From Anaerolineales bacterium (GTDB lineage: Bacteria; Chloroflexota; Anaerolineae; Anaerolineales; UBA11858), in the NCBI GenBank assembly GCA_021108255.1, contig JAIORG010000180.1:1-47224 (forward strand): DNA of 47,224 bases, given 5' to 3'. The notes beneath the pieces were generated by a model. That model did not search any database, was not told the DNA's origin, and worked only from the letters and a program-made list of their open reading frames with translations. Made by a program: the position numbers and the translations under genes. Shown one piece after another: positions 7,853-15,814 of this stretch (position 1 is its first letter; every line of letters starts with the position of its first letter).

Positions 7853-8728
7853 TTATTGGTATTCCACTTCCCCGCTTTGGTAAATCATCCGGCGGCGGCG
7901 AAAAGCCCAGCACATATAAGCTATGGAGACAAAATAACTGGCTGGGAGACGGTGCAGGTTCTTTACTTTAGTACCCAGGACTGTGGTTTTCCCACGAAAT
8001 CCCATCGGCCCAATATCCAGCTGATTAGCCTGCCTGGTGATCTTCTCTTCCAATTCAGCCAATATTGGATCAGGGTTTTTATCATCCAACTGCCGGAGCA
8101 AGGCTTCTTTAGAAGCAGCATAGGATGATCCGCGGTCACCGCCGATAGCAACGCCCAAAACACCAGGGGCACATCCCTTTCCCTGGGCTTTCACCACCGC
8201 ATCCAAAACGGTTTTTCGCACACCATCCAGGTCCCGGCCCGCTGTCAATGACCCATCCGGAAGTTTGTACTGGGTGCTTACATTTTCACACCCACCGCCC
8301 TTCAATATCAATTCTATTATAAGTTCATCTCCCCCGCCTTCTTGAAAGTGCAAGGATGGATAATGCTCGTCCCCGCTGTTATCTCCTGTATTCTTTCCCG
8401 TCACCGAATTAACTGAGTTCGGTCTCAAATACGCTTTAGCTGTTGCTTGAATCACTGCATCCTTGATTTGGGCAGAAAGTTTCCTCGTACTCCAACCCTC
8501 TGGATAGGTGATATAAAAAATTGGAGTTCCAGTATCCTGACATATCGGAGTTGATTTTTCCCTGGCCATTTCAACATTTTTCAGGATCGTATCCAACGCG
8601 CCCTCTGCCGCAGAGCCTTCAGCTTCTTGATCTTTTGATTTTCGTAACTTTTCCTCTACATCGCTGGGTAAATCAGTCGACGTCAAACGCACCAATTCCA
8701 AGATTTGATCAGTTAAATCGGGCTGCAT
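7853..8728 (-). CDS. Class I fumarate hydratase (or related dehydratase), alpha subunit
   Basis: Belongs to the oxygen-sensitive 4Fe-4S hydro-lyases that interconvert fumarate and malate (or act on tartrate). The 291-residue chain matches the N-terminal/alpha half of class I enzymes. Three cluster-binding cysteines are visible in CQDTG, GGGCEN and GKGCAPG, and the C terminus HRLPASYFVSIAYMCWAFRR is family-typical. ATG at 8728 has GGAGGAATT directly upstream. In this family the catalytic unit needs a beta half, either fused or encoded next door. None is present in this window and a terminator follows the alpha gene, so the beta subunit must be encoded elsewhere. Fumarase versus tartrate dehydratase cannot be settled from sequence alone; fumarase is likelier for a single-copy gene. 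The [4Fe-4S] enzyme suggests an anaerobic or microaerobic life. Confidence 0.85.
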   Translation of the reverse strand: MQPDLTDQILELVRLTSTDLPSDVEEKLRKSKDQEAEGSAAEGALDTILKNVEMAREKSTPICQDTGTPIFYITYPEGWSTRKLSAQIKDAVIQATAKAYLRPNSVNSVTGKNTGDNSGDEHYPSLHFQEGGGDELIIELILKGGGCENVSTQYKLPDGSLTAGRDLDGVRKTVLDAVVKAQGKGCAPGVLGVAIGGDRGSSYAASKEALLRQLDDKNPDPILAELEEKITRQANQLDIGPMGFRGKTTVLGTKVKNLHRLPASYFVSIAYMCWAFRRRRMIYQSGEVEYQ

Positions 8729-8879
8729 AATTCCTCCAAAAATGACCTTTTTTACTTAACTACCTATATCATACGATACTTTACTAACCCCTGGTAGCAC
8801 AGTATGAGAAATAATCAAAGATGGATATCTTAAGTCATATCCCGACAGGCAGGTACCGCTCACTTGAAAAATGAAACTA

Positions 8880-8888
8880 TGCTATACT
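8880..8888 (+). promoter_or_regulatory. Promoter of the envelope cluster, extended -10 TGC-TATACT
   Basis: TG at 8880-8881, one base, then TATACT at 8883-8888. The start codon at 8900 is only 11 bases further, giving a leader of about 5 bases or less. The region 8747-8879 otherwise holds the divergent fumarase promoter and shows no gene. Confidence 0.55.
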
Positions 8889-8899
8889 AATTCTGAACT

Positions 8900-9154
8900 A
8901 TGGAGATTAAAGAAAATAGGGAAAATTGGATCAAAACGCTACATAAATTGCGGCTCCATCATCTCATAGCAACATTTTTGGAAGCTTCAGGTCCAATCAA
9001 TCTGCTTGGCGCCCAGCTGGTATATTTAAGCCAACCAGTCTTGTCCACTTTTATTTCCAAAGAACAGTCCCGAGACTTTGCCAAGATTTTAGAGGACCCA
9101 ACGGAAACCGCAATATTTATCAAGGCTCTCAGGTCCTTCGAGCCAACAGCATAG
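8900..9154 (+). CDS. Small soluble protein, first gene of the envelope cluster
   Basis: 84 residues, no membrane segment, no recognised domain. The sequence has an amphipathic helical start (KTHLKLRLHH-type pattern) and a central hydrophobic stretch ASGPINLLGAQLVYLSQPVL, and looks like a compact helical protein. A promoter with an extended -10 lies directly upstream, and there is no clear Shine-Dalgarno, so translation is probably nearly leaderless. The next gene begins 15 bases after its stop with its own GGAGG, so the pair is probably cotranscribed. I do not recognise the family; function unknown. Its reality rests on promoter position and the tight coupling to the next gene. Confidence 0.65.
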   Translation: MEIKENRENWIKTLHKLRLHHLIATFLEASGPINLLGAQLVYLSQPVLSTFISKEQSRDFAKILEDPTETAIFIKALRSFEPTA

Positions 9155-9169
9155 CTGGAGGTTAACACT

Positions 9170-9952
9170 GTGTCAGCTACAGGCTTCACAGGGATTGTGG
9201 TAATTGTCCTCTTCCTCGGTTTGATGATCTTTTTTTCGATCATCAATCAGGAACCGAAGCAGAAAAATATCCGACCCATACAGGCCTACAATAAAATCAA
9301 CCAGGAGATAAATGTCGCCGTAGAAGACGGCACGCAGCTGCATATCTCTCTGGGGAGAGGGGGAATTACGGGTCCAGAATCCGCTTCGGCTCTGGCGGGA
9401 TTGAGCATATTAAAACAGGTCATTGAAAAATCATCTGTATGTGATTATCCCCCGGTCGCTTCCACTGGCAACGCTGTAATTTCAATCCTGGCCCAAGACA
9501 CCATTCAAGGGACCTCTAAAGCAATCAGCATTGCTGACAAGGGCAAAAATCCTTCCGGGGAATTAGTTGGCGTTACACCTTTCTCTTATGCAGCAGGAAC
9601 CCTCACAACCATCAGGGATAATAATGTCTCCGCGAACATTCACACCGGTTGGTTTGGCAGCGAAATAACCTGGTTAACTACAGCCGGCGAACGACAGAGC
9701 ACGCCAACAATTGCCGGTACCGCTCAACTTCCTGCTCAAGCTGTAATATATGCCTCAGCATCAGATCCTCTCATAGGAGAAGAATTATATGCTGGAGGCG
9801 CTTACCTGGGCGCCGGTAAAATCCATCTGGCCAGCATATCTGCCCAGGATGTTTTCAGGTGGATCATCATATTTGTCATTCTCGGAAGTGTCTTGTTGAA
9901 AATTCTTGGAATAGACATTTTCGTTGAAAATAGCCTGGCAGGTTCAATGTGA
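9170..9952 (+). CDS. DUF6754-like membrane protein
   Basis: 260 residues starting at GTG 9170, with GGAGG at 9157-9161. One helix near residues 5-26 and another near 225-250 flank a ~200-residue domain. That domain carries conserved-looking segments such as GRGGITGPESASALAGL, HTGWFGSEITWL and ASASDPLIGEELYAGGAYLGAG. I recall this style from the DUF6754 family of Chloroflexota membrane proteins; the name is from memory. With the small helices at both ends, the domain may face either side of the membrane. The end overlaps the next gene by four bases (ATGTGA), so they are translationally coupled. No enzymatic motif is visible and the function is unknown. Confidence 0.75.
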   Translation: MSATGFTGIVVIVLFLGLMIFFSIINQEPKQKNIRPIQAYNKINQEINVAVEDGTQLHISLGRGGITGPESASALAGLSILKQVIEKSSVCDYPPVASTGNAVISILAQDTIQGTSKAISIADKGKNPSGELVGVTPFSYAAGTLTTIRDNNVSANIHTGWFGSEITWLTTAGERQSTPTIAGTAQLPAQAVIYASASDPLIGEELYAGGAYLGAGKIHLASISAQDVFRWIIIFVILGSVLLKILGIDIFVENSLAGSM

Positions 9953-10593
9953 ATATTAAATTAAATGCGCCCGTCTCGACTGCAATTGCTATCGGAGTGG
10001 GGATTATCGTCCTGGCCGGGTACTTTATCCCGTCAATCACCAATATTCGTTTCGCTTTATTGCGGACAGGACTGGTGCTGGCTGCGGTTGCACTGCTGGT
10101 TGGAATCATTAATCTACTCACAGTCCACTTCAAGAAGCTGGGGCCTGACAACGAAAACAGCGGTTACAGTCTCATTCTAATCATCGCTCTTTTATTGACT
10201 TTAGTGATTGGTATTATTGACATGGTCCAATCATACATGTTTGGACAATCCAATTTCCAGATGACAAATTGGATATTCACAAATATTCAACTGCCAATTG
10301 AAACCAGTTTATTAGCGGTAACAGCCGTCAGTCTGACCTACGCCGCAGCCAGTATCCTGCGAAAAAGAATGGATCTTTTCTCAATTACTTTCTTTTTTGT
10401 GATTCTCCTGGTTCTACTCGGCTCGTTTTCTATTCCCCCTGCTACTCTTCCCTTCCTTCATATCATTCGTGATTGGATTGTTCGTGTTCCAGCACTCGGA
10501 GGAGCGCGCGGACTGCTGCTAGGAATCGCACTAGGGACTATAACCACCGGGATCAGGATCCTGATGGGAACAGACCGCCCTTATGGTGGCTAA
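9949..10593 (+). CDS. Polytopic membrane protein of the envelope cluster
   Basis: 214 residues starting at GTG 9949, which overlaps the stop of the DUF6754 gene, so translation is coupled. About six hydrophobic helices are visible (around residues 10-30, 36-60, 74-95, 115-133, 140-160 and 180-205) with short loops, one containing KKLGPDNENSG. There are no signature motifs of transporters or enzymes. The stop codon is two bases before the ATG of the zinc-ribbon gene. Probably a membrane scaffold or channel component of the same complex, by operon position only. Confidence 0.75.
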   Translation: MNIKLNAPVSTAIAIGVGIIVLAGYFIPSITNIRFALLRTGLVLAAVALLVGIINLLTVHFKKLGPDNENSGYSLILIIALLLTLVIGIIDMVQSYMFGQSNFQMTNWIFTNIQLPIETSLLAVTAVSLTYAAASILRKRMDLFSITFFFVILLVLLGSFSIPPATLPFLHIIRDWIVRVPALGGARGLLLGIALGTITTGIRILMGTDRPYGG

Positions 10594-10595
10594 CG

Positions 10596-13304
10596 ATGAC
10601 TGATATCCTCTGCCCCACCTGCGGTAGGCCCAATCCGGACAATCAAGGGTCTTGTGAATTTTGCGGTAGTCCCCTGGGTACTGATGATTCATCCTTACGT
10701 AATGACCTCTTCCCAGCTAAAGATATCAATGCCCCTGGCCGTCACCCGCCAGTTGAACCCGATGATTCGTCACGCCTGGATGACTTCTTAAAACCAACCG
10801 AACCCGCAGGCTCGTCCCTGAGAAATGATTTCTTCCCACCCGAAGAAAACGACGATCATGGCAGCCTAGAGCCGACCGGGCTAAACGATTCATCCCCACT
10901 GAAAGATTTTTTCTCGTCTGAAGACCTTGGCAATCAAGAAAGTATCCAACCAACCGAACCAGACGATTCGTCACGCCTGGATGACTTCTTAAAACCAACC
11001 GAACCCGCAGGCTCGTCCCTGAGAAATGATTTCTTCCCACCCGAAGAAAACGACGATCATGGCAGCCTAGAGCCGACCGGGCTAAACGATTCATCCCCAC
11101 TGAAAGATTTTTTCTCGTCTGAAGACCTTGGCAATCAAGAAAGTATCCAACCAACCGAACCAGACGATTCGTCACGCCTGGATGACTTCTTAAAACCAAC
11201 CGAACCCGCAGGCTCGTCCCTGAGAAATGATTTCGTTCCACCCGAAGAAAACGACATCCGTGACATCCTTGAGCCAACCGGGCTAAACGATTCGTCCGCC
11301 TTGAAGGATTTTTTCTCGTCTGAAGACCTTGGTGATCAAGAGAGCATCCAGCCAATAGAATCGGATGATTCTTCCCCATTGGATGACTTCCTCTCAACTA
11401 AAGAAATCGACGATCAAAACAACCTCCGTGCAGCTGAACCTCTGGAAGATGCCAAACCAGATTCAGAGCCAACATCTTTTTCCGGGGACTCAGGATGGCT
11501 GGACATGCTGCAAGATCCAAACTCGACCATCGATGAAGATCAGGAATCTGAGGCAGCGCCTGTATCCGCTCCAACTGTAGATAAACCCGGCACCGACTGG
11601 CTTGAAAAAATTAAAAGATTGAATAAGAGCGCCGATGAAGTAGAAGAAGACTCTTCTTTTCCCGATTGGTTGTCAGTTACAGAAAAACCAGAAGGGGAAC
11701 CGAAAGCAAAACCGGAGGAACCAGAGTCACCTGCAGAGGATGTGCCAGACTGGCTTCAGTTGGATGATGATGATGATCAACTGAATGATTTCCTGCAAAA
11801 AAAGGATCTCTATGACTCAGAAATCAAATCCGAGGATTCCGGGGAAACGATCTCTGAAGAAGAGGAATCACAAGCACCCGCTGAATTATTTGAGGAGGGC
11901 GTCGAGCACAAGAAATTCCCGTCCTGGGCAGCTGCCCAGGACAGCGCACCTCAAAATGGCGCTCAGGAAATTCCGGAAGAACTTCAGTTCCTTGCCGGGG
12001 TTGAACCAGATTCAATTACAGATCAGATAGTTGACCCCTTCCAAGGCGAAGAAGAGGAATTCTTTGATGATTTATTTAGCGAGGAACTTCCCGGCTGGCT
12101 GACAACTGCTTCTGAAGAAGGCGCTCAGATCGCTGAAGATGAAATATCACGTGGTGAATTACCAGGCTGGGTGGAAGCAATGCGTCCAGTGGTTGAATCA
12201 TCGGATATGACTGGCTTATCTGAAGACGAGGATTATATCGAGAATTACGGTCCTCTGGCCGGAATCCCCAGCGTTCTTCCCGCAGAAGCTGAATTTGCCC
12301 TGGATCCAGAACAAGCTGCCATGAAACCGCTTGACCTCACAGCATCTAAATCGCACCAGGAATATGTAAATCTGCTGAAAAAGCTGATCGGGGAAGAGAA
12401 GAAAGTAAAACCCATTACAAAAGTCGCCCCGGTTCAAACTCAAAGAATTCTCCGCTGGTTAATTGCCATCATTTTGATCATTACAGTAGGAGGAACAATT
12501 ATCTTTGGGGGAACTATTGAGACCAAAATACCGCCAGAAGATCAAGTCAATTCTTCAGGCTATGGCGCTTTATTTAATCAAATCGATGAGCTATTCGACG
12601 GACAACCTGTTCTAATAGCCTTCGATTATCAACCCGCCGCAACTGCTGAAATGCACATTGCTGCAGCCTCTGTCGTTGACCATCTGATGGAACAGGGAAC
12701 ATATCTTTCGTTTGTGTCCACGCAACCGACCGGACCCGTATTGGCCGAGCATTTCCTGACTTCTACCCAGGAAAAACACGGTTATATACACAATCAGCAA
12801 TATATCAACCTGGGATATTTACCCGGGGAATCTGCAGGTTTGGTAAGCTTTGTCATCGCTCCTAAAAAAATCATTCCCCTCGCATTTGATGGAAGTAACG
12901 CCTGGGGATCTCCTCCCCTGGTTAACGTGGATTCAATCAGCGATTTTGCTATGATCCTGGTTATTACAGATGATCCCAATACAGCAAAAAGCTGGATAGA
13001 ACAGGTGGGAACCCATCTTAAAGATACGCCCTTGAATATGGTGGTCAGCGCTCAAGTAGAACCATTAATCCAGCCTTATTTCCGGGCTTCTCCCCAACTG
13101 CTCTCAGGGTATGTAGCAGGGGTAATTCACAGCTTGAATTATGAACATCTCCGGGAACAACCAAGCCTGGCAAGTACAGCCTGGCTTCCCTATAATATCG
13201 GCATTATCATCACTGTCGGGACAATGTTTATTGGCGGATTGGCAAATGGCGTGCTTTCCTTATTTTCTCGCCACAGAGCCAGACAAATAGGAGAGATTAA
13301 GTGA
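10596..13304 (+). CDS. Zinc-ribbon, acidic-repeat, two-helix membrane protein
   Basis: 902 residues. Cys6, Cys9, Cys20 and Cys23 form a zinc ribbon (CPTC, then CEFC). Residues ~30-270 are about eleven degenerate acidic repeats of the type DDSSxLxDFFxxE, encoded partly by perfect 201-base tandem copies. Residues ~285-540 carry repeated Trp-Leu motifs in acidic context (SGWLDML, TDWLEKI, FPDWLSV, VPDWLQL, LPGWLTT, LPGWVEA). A helix near 618-640, a ~220-residue domain and a second helix near 864-890 end the protein. Likely a long, disordered, acidic cytoplasmic arm with a compact domain across the membrane. The ATG at 10596 is two bases after the previous stop; the upstream in-frame extension overlaps the preceding gene and is rejected. 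The 3' end overlaps the next gene by four bases. Function unknown. Confidence 0.85.
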   Translation: MTDILCPTCGRPNPDNQGSCEFCGSPLGTDDSSLRNDLFPAKDINAPGRHPPVEPDDSSRLDDFLKPTEPAGSSLRNDFFPPEENDDHGSLEPTGLNDSSPLKDFFSSEDLGNQESIQPTEPDDSSRLDDFLKPTEPAGSSLRNDFFPPEENDDHGSLEPTGLNDSSPLKDFFSSEDLGNQESIQPTEPDDSSRLDDFLKPTEPAGSSLRNDFVPPEENDIRDILEPTGLNDSSALKDFFSSEDLGDQESIQPIESDDSSPLDDFLSTKEIDDQNNLRAAEPLEDAKPDSEPTSFSGDSGWLDMLQDPNSTIDEDQESEAAPVSAPTVDKPGTDWLEKIKRLNKSADEVEEDSSFPDWLSVTEKPEGEPKAKPEEPESPAEDVPDWLQLDDDDDQLNDFLQKKDLYDSEIKSEDSGETISEEEESQAPAELFEEGVEHKKFPSWAAAQDSAPQNGAQEIPEELQFLAGVEPDSITDQIVDPFQGEEEEFFDDLFSEELPGWLTTASEEGAQIAEDEISRGELPGWVEAMRPVVESSDMTGLSEDEDYIENYGPLAGIPSVLPAEAEFALDPEQAAMKPLDLTASKSHQEYVNLLKKLIGEEKKVKPITKVAPVQTQRILRWLIAIILIITVGGTIIFGGTIETKIPPEDQVNSSGYGALFNQIDELFDGQPVLIAFDYQPAATAEMHIAAASVVDHLMEQGTYLSFVSTQPTGPVLAEHFLTSTQEKHGYIHNQQYINLGYLPGESAGLVSFVIAPKKIIPLAFDGSNAWGSPPLVNVDSISDFAMILVITDDPNTAKSWIEQVGTHLKDTPLNMVVSAQVEPLIQPYFRASPQLLSGYVAGVIHSLNYEHLREQPSLASTAWLPYNIGIIITVGTMFIGGLANGVLSLFSRHRARQIGEIK
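10764..11400 (+). repeat. Tandem 201-base repeats inside the zinc-ribbon gene
   Basis: Two copies, 10770-10970 and 10971-11171, appear identical base for base. A third begins at 11172, stays identical for about 63 bases, then diverges but keeps the pattern; a partial fourth ends near 11400. The period of 201 bases keeps the reading frame (67 residues), and each unit holds three ~22-residue sub-repeats. The near-perfect copies imply recent duplication or gene conversion, and copy number could vary or be collapsed in assembly. Confidence 0.95.
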
Positions 13305-14011
13305 ACCTCACCATAGGAAGCCTGCTTGATTTCACAGGGCTTGGACTGGGATTTTTGTTTACAATCCTGATTTTCAGCTACCTGCTGGGAGACAATCCTT
13401 TCTTCCGACTTGCTATCCACATTTTTATTGGTGTTTCAGCAGCTTATGTTGCCCTCGTAACCATCAATAATGTGCTGATTCCCCGCCTGATAATTCCCCT
13501 CATCAATGGAACCAAGGGAGAACGTTTGTTATCCCTCCTGCTGTTTATCCCCAGTCTCTTTTTATTAACCAAAGCCACCCCGCTTCGCAAAGCGGGTAAT
13601 TGGTCTGTAGCAATCCTGGTTGGAATTGGGGCAGCGGCAGCGGTCGGCGGGGCCATTACTGGAACATTGTTTCCACAGATCCTAGGAACTATCAACAGCG
13701 TGGATCCATCTGCGTATGCAATCTCAACCAGTCGATGGGATCAAGCTATCAATGGCTTTATAATTGTCCTGGGCACCGTTACTACTTTAATTTATTTCCA
13801 TTTTGGGGCTCGGGAAACACCGGGACAGTCGAGTGAACGCCTTCCCATTATTGAAAACATCAGCAAAATTGGTAAGGTCTTTCTGGCTGTTACCTTCGGG
13901 GCGCTTTATGCCGGGGTCTATTTATCTTCCCTCGCAGCGTTGGTTGAACGGTTGACATTTATCTGGAAATTTCTAAACAGTCTCGGTTTTACGCTGTTTT
14001 CGTCTTTTTAA
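13301..14011 (+). CDS. Polytopic membrane protein of the envelope cluster
   Basis: 236 residues starting at GTG 13301, overlapping the previous stop by four bases. It has about six or seven hydrophobic helices, with a Gly/Ala-rich stretch (VGIGAAAAVGGAITGTL) and a conserved-looking loop NSVDPSAYAIS. The gene opens with a hydrophobic segment and no cleavable signal. The ATG of the ATPase gene follows six bases after its stop. No family recognised. Together with the protein at 9949-10593 it would provide most of the membrane-embedded part of the presumed complex. Confidence 0.75.
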   Translation: MNLTIGSLLDFTGLGLGFLFTILIFSYLLGDNPFFRLAIHIFIGVSAAYVALVTINNVLIPRLIIPLINGTKGERLLSLLLFIPSLFLLTKATPLRKAGNWSVAILVGIGAAAAVGGAITGTLFPQILGTINSVDPSAYAISTSRWDQAINGFIIVLGTVTTLIYFHFGARETPGQSSERLPIIENISKIGKVFLAVTFGALYAGVYLSSLAALVERLTFIWKFLNSLGFTLFSSF

Positions 14012-14016
14012 TCAAT

Positions 14017-15774
14017 ATGGATATAAATACTGTACCAGCAAAGTCTCTAATAACATTAGATATCGGCAACACAGTCACCAGAGCTTTATTCTTTGACGTG
14101 GTGAGTGGTAAATACCGGTTTTTGGCTTCTGCCTCCGCTCCCACAACTGCCGGATCACCCCTCTTTGATGTTACCGAGGGTGCCTGGAGAGCAATTGAAG
14201 AACTACAGCATATCACCAGGAGGACATTCCTCAGCGAAAAAGAGGGGTTGATCATTCCTAGTACCCGGGATAATCAAGGCTTTGACATCATGGTGGCAAC
14301 CATGTCTGCCGGAAATCCAATGTCTGTGGTAACAGTTGGGCTGTTGGATAATGTCTCACTACTTAATGCCAAATATTTGGCTCACACAACATATTCCGAG
14401 ATCGTAGCTGAAATCTCACTCAATGACCGGAGGACAGCTTCAGACCGAATCAATATGCTGACTGAAAAGCGCCCGGACTTAATAATCATCACCGGGGGCA
14501 CAAATAAAGGCGCTTCAAAATCTCTCCTTAGTATATTAGAAAGTATCGGCTTATCAAGTTATCTTCTGGAAGAGAGCCAAAGACCTCATATCTTATATGC
14601 CGGAAATGATGAACTTCAAGAAGAAGTGAAGTCCGGGTTAGAAAAAATCAGTAAATTACGCATCGCTCCAAATATTCAGCCGGTCCTGGGAAAAGAAGAC
14701 ATTTACCCGGCCCAAAATCAGCTCAATGAAATCTATAAAGATATCCGGAAAAGACAAATTGGCGGAATCAGGGAAGTCTTATCCTGGACGGAAGGCAACT
14801 TTACCTCCAGCGCATCAGCACTCGGCCGGGTGATCCGTTTTTTGAGTGAAAAATATGAACCAGAAAAAGGGGTCATGGGGGTTGATATTGGCTCATATGC
14901 CACAATTATCGCTGCGGCGTCTTCAGGCGAAGAAACACTCCGGGTCTTTCCAGGACTTGGTGTTGGATCCGGTTGTACCGGAGTCCTGAAAGAGGGTTCC
15001 CTGGAGGATATTACCCGCTGGCTGCCGCTCAAACTGGCCAAGCAGGACATCCTGGATTATATCTACAATAAGTCCGTGTATCCCGCCAGTCTGCCGACGG
15101 AATCTGAACACCTGGAAATTGAGATTGCCCTCGCCAAACAAGCTTTAAGAATTGCATCTAAGAAAACTATCCCCAGCCTTCATAAGCGATCTACAACGTT
15201 CAGCTCGCTTATGCCTCCGATTGAACCTATCATTGGATCAGGCAGGATTCTGACTCAGGCTCCCACTCGATCGCAAAGCCTGTCAATTCTACTGGATGGT
15301 ATTCAACCGACTGGCGTAACAACACTTGCGCTGGACCAAAACGGCTTATTGCCCGGATTGGGTGCAGCAAGTGATATCAATCCCCTGTTAACAGTCCAGG
15401 TTATTGAATCAAATACTTTCTTGAATTTGGGCACAATTATTGCACCTATCGGGTATGCCAGACCCGGAACCCCGATTCTACGAATCCAGGTAAACCGGGA
15501 AGATGGGAGAAACTTTACCCGTGAAATTAAATTCGGGGCACTAACTGCTCTCCCAATCGAATTAGGAGAGAAAGTCTCCCTCCACCTCCGCCCTCTTCAC
15601 CGCTTTGATGTTGGCATGGGAGGCCCTGGCAAGAGTGGAAAAGTGAACGCTGTCGGTGGATCATTAGGCATCATCATTGATGCCAGGGGGCGTCCGCTAC
15701 ACTTTTTCCAGGATCAGGAAAAAAATTGGAAGAGAAATGAGACCTGGATAAAAACTCTACTGAAATATGAGTAA
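14017..15774 (+). CDS. MutL/GlmL-family ASKHA ATPase (no mutase nearby)
   Basis: 585 residues resembling the MutL (glutamate mutase L) family of actin-like ATPases. The phosphate-1 motif LDIGNTVTRALFF is near residue 14, followed by PTTAG, the segment MVATMSAGNPMSVVTVGLL and RPDLIIITGGTNKG. A second DxG motif, GVDIGSYATIIAAA, lies near residue 288, and GVGSGCTGVL is close to it. In clostridia MutL sits beside glutamate mutase subunits as a presumed reactivating chaperone. Here there are no B12 mutase genes; the neighbours are membrane and envelope proteins, so the role is more likely ATP-dependent assembly or gating of that system (inference). The ATG lies six bases after the previous stop with no clear ribosome site, suggesting coupling. 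The C-terminal ~130 residues look beta-rich. Confidence 0.78.
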   Translation: MDINTVPAKSLITLDIGNTVTRALFFDVVSGKYRFLASASAPTTAGSPLFDVTEGAWRAIEELQHITRRTFLSEKEGLIIPSTRDNQGFDIMVATMSAGNPMSVVTVGLLDNVSLLNAKYLAHTTYSEIVAEISLNDRRTASDRINMLTEKRPDLIIITGGTNKGASKSLLSILESIGLSSYLLEESQRPHILYAGNDELQEEVKSGLEKISKLRIAPNIQPVLGKEDIYPAQNQLNEIYKDIRKRQIGGIREVLSWTEGNFTSSASALGRVIRFLSEKYEPEKGVMGVDIGSYATIIAAASSGEETLRVFPGLGVGSGCTGVLKEGSLEDITRWLPLKLAKQDILDYIYNKSVYPASLPTESEHLEIEIALAKQALRIASKKTIPSLHKRSTTFSSLMPPIEPIIGSGRILTQAPTRSQSLSILLDGIQPTGVTTLALDQNGLLPGLGAASDINPLLTVQVIESNTFLNLGTIIAPIGYARPGTPILRIQVNREDGRNFTREIKFGALTALPIELGEKVSLHLRPLHRFDVGMGGPGKSGKVNAVGGSLGIIIDARGRPLHFFQDQEKNWKRNETWIKTLLKYE

Positions 15775-15800
15775 TAAAACCAGAGCAGAGAAACCTGAGC

Positions 15801-15806
15801 TATAAT
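15801..15806 (+). promoter_or_regulatory. TATAAT -10 box giving a leaderless mRNA for the next gene
   Basis: Perfect TATAAT eight bases before the ATG at 15815. A start 6-8 bases downstream of the box would fall on or within two bases of the ATG. The preceding 40-base gap after the ATPase gene has no ribosome binding site, so this gene probably has its own promoter within the cluster. Confidence 0.6.
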
Positions 15807-15814
15807 GGTACATT

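Noticed and set aside
7736-8128. 130-residue frame on the plus strand
   Set aside because: Antisense to the fumarase gene and terminator; no features of a protein.
10726-11397. 223-residue frame on the minus strand
   Set aside because: It is the antisense shadow of the tandem repeat array, which is why it looks repetitive; no promoter or ribosome site.
10764-11400. Possible CRISPR array
   Set aside because: Repeats are contiguous, 201 bases long, in frame with a protein and have no spacers.
14017-15774. DNA mismatch repair MutL
   Set aside because: The name coincidence is misleading: no GHKL ATPase motifs are present; the DxG motifs fit the ASKHA glutamate-mutase MutL family.
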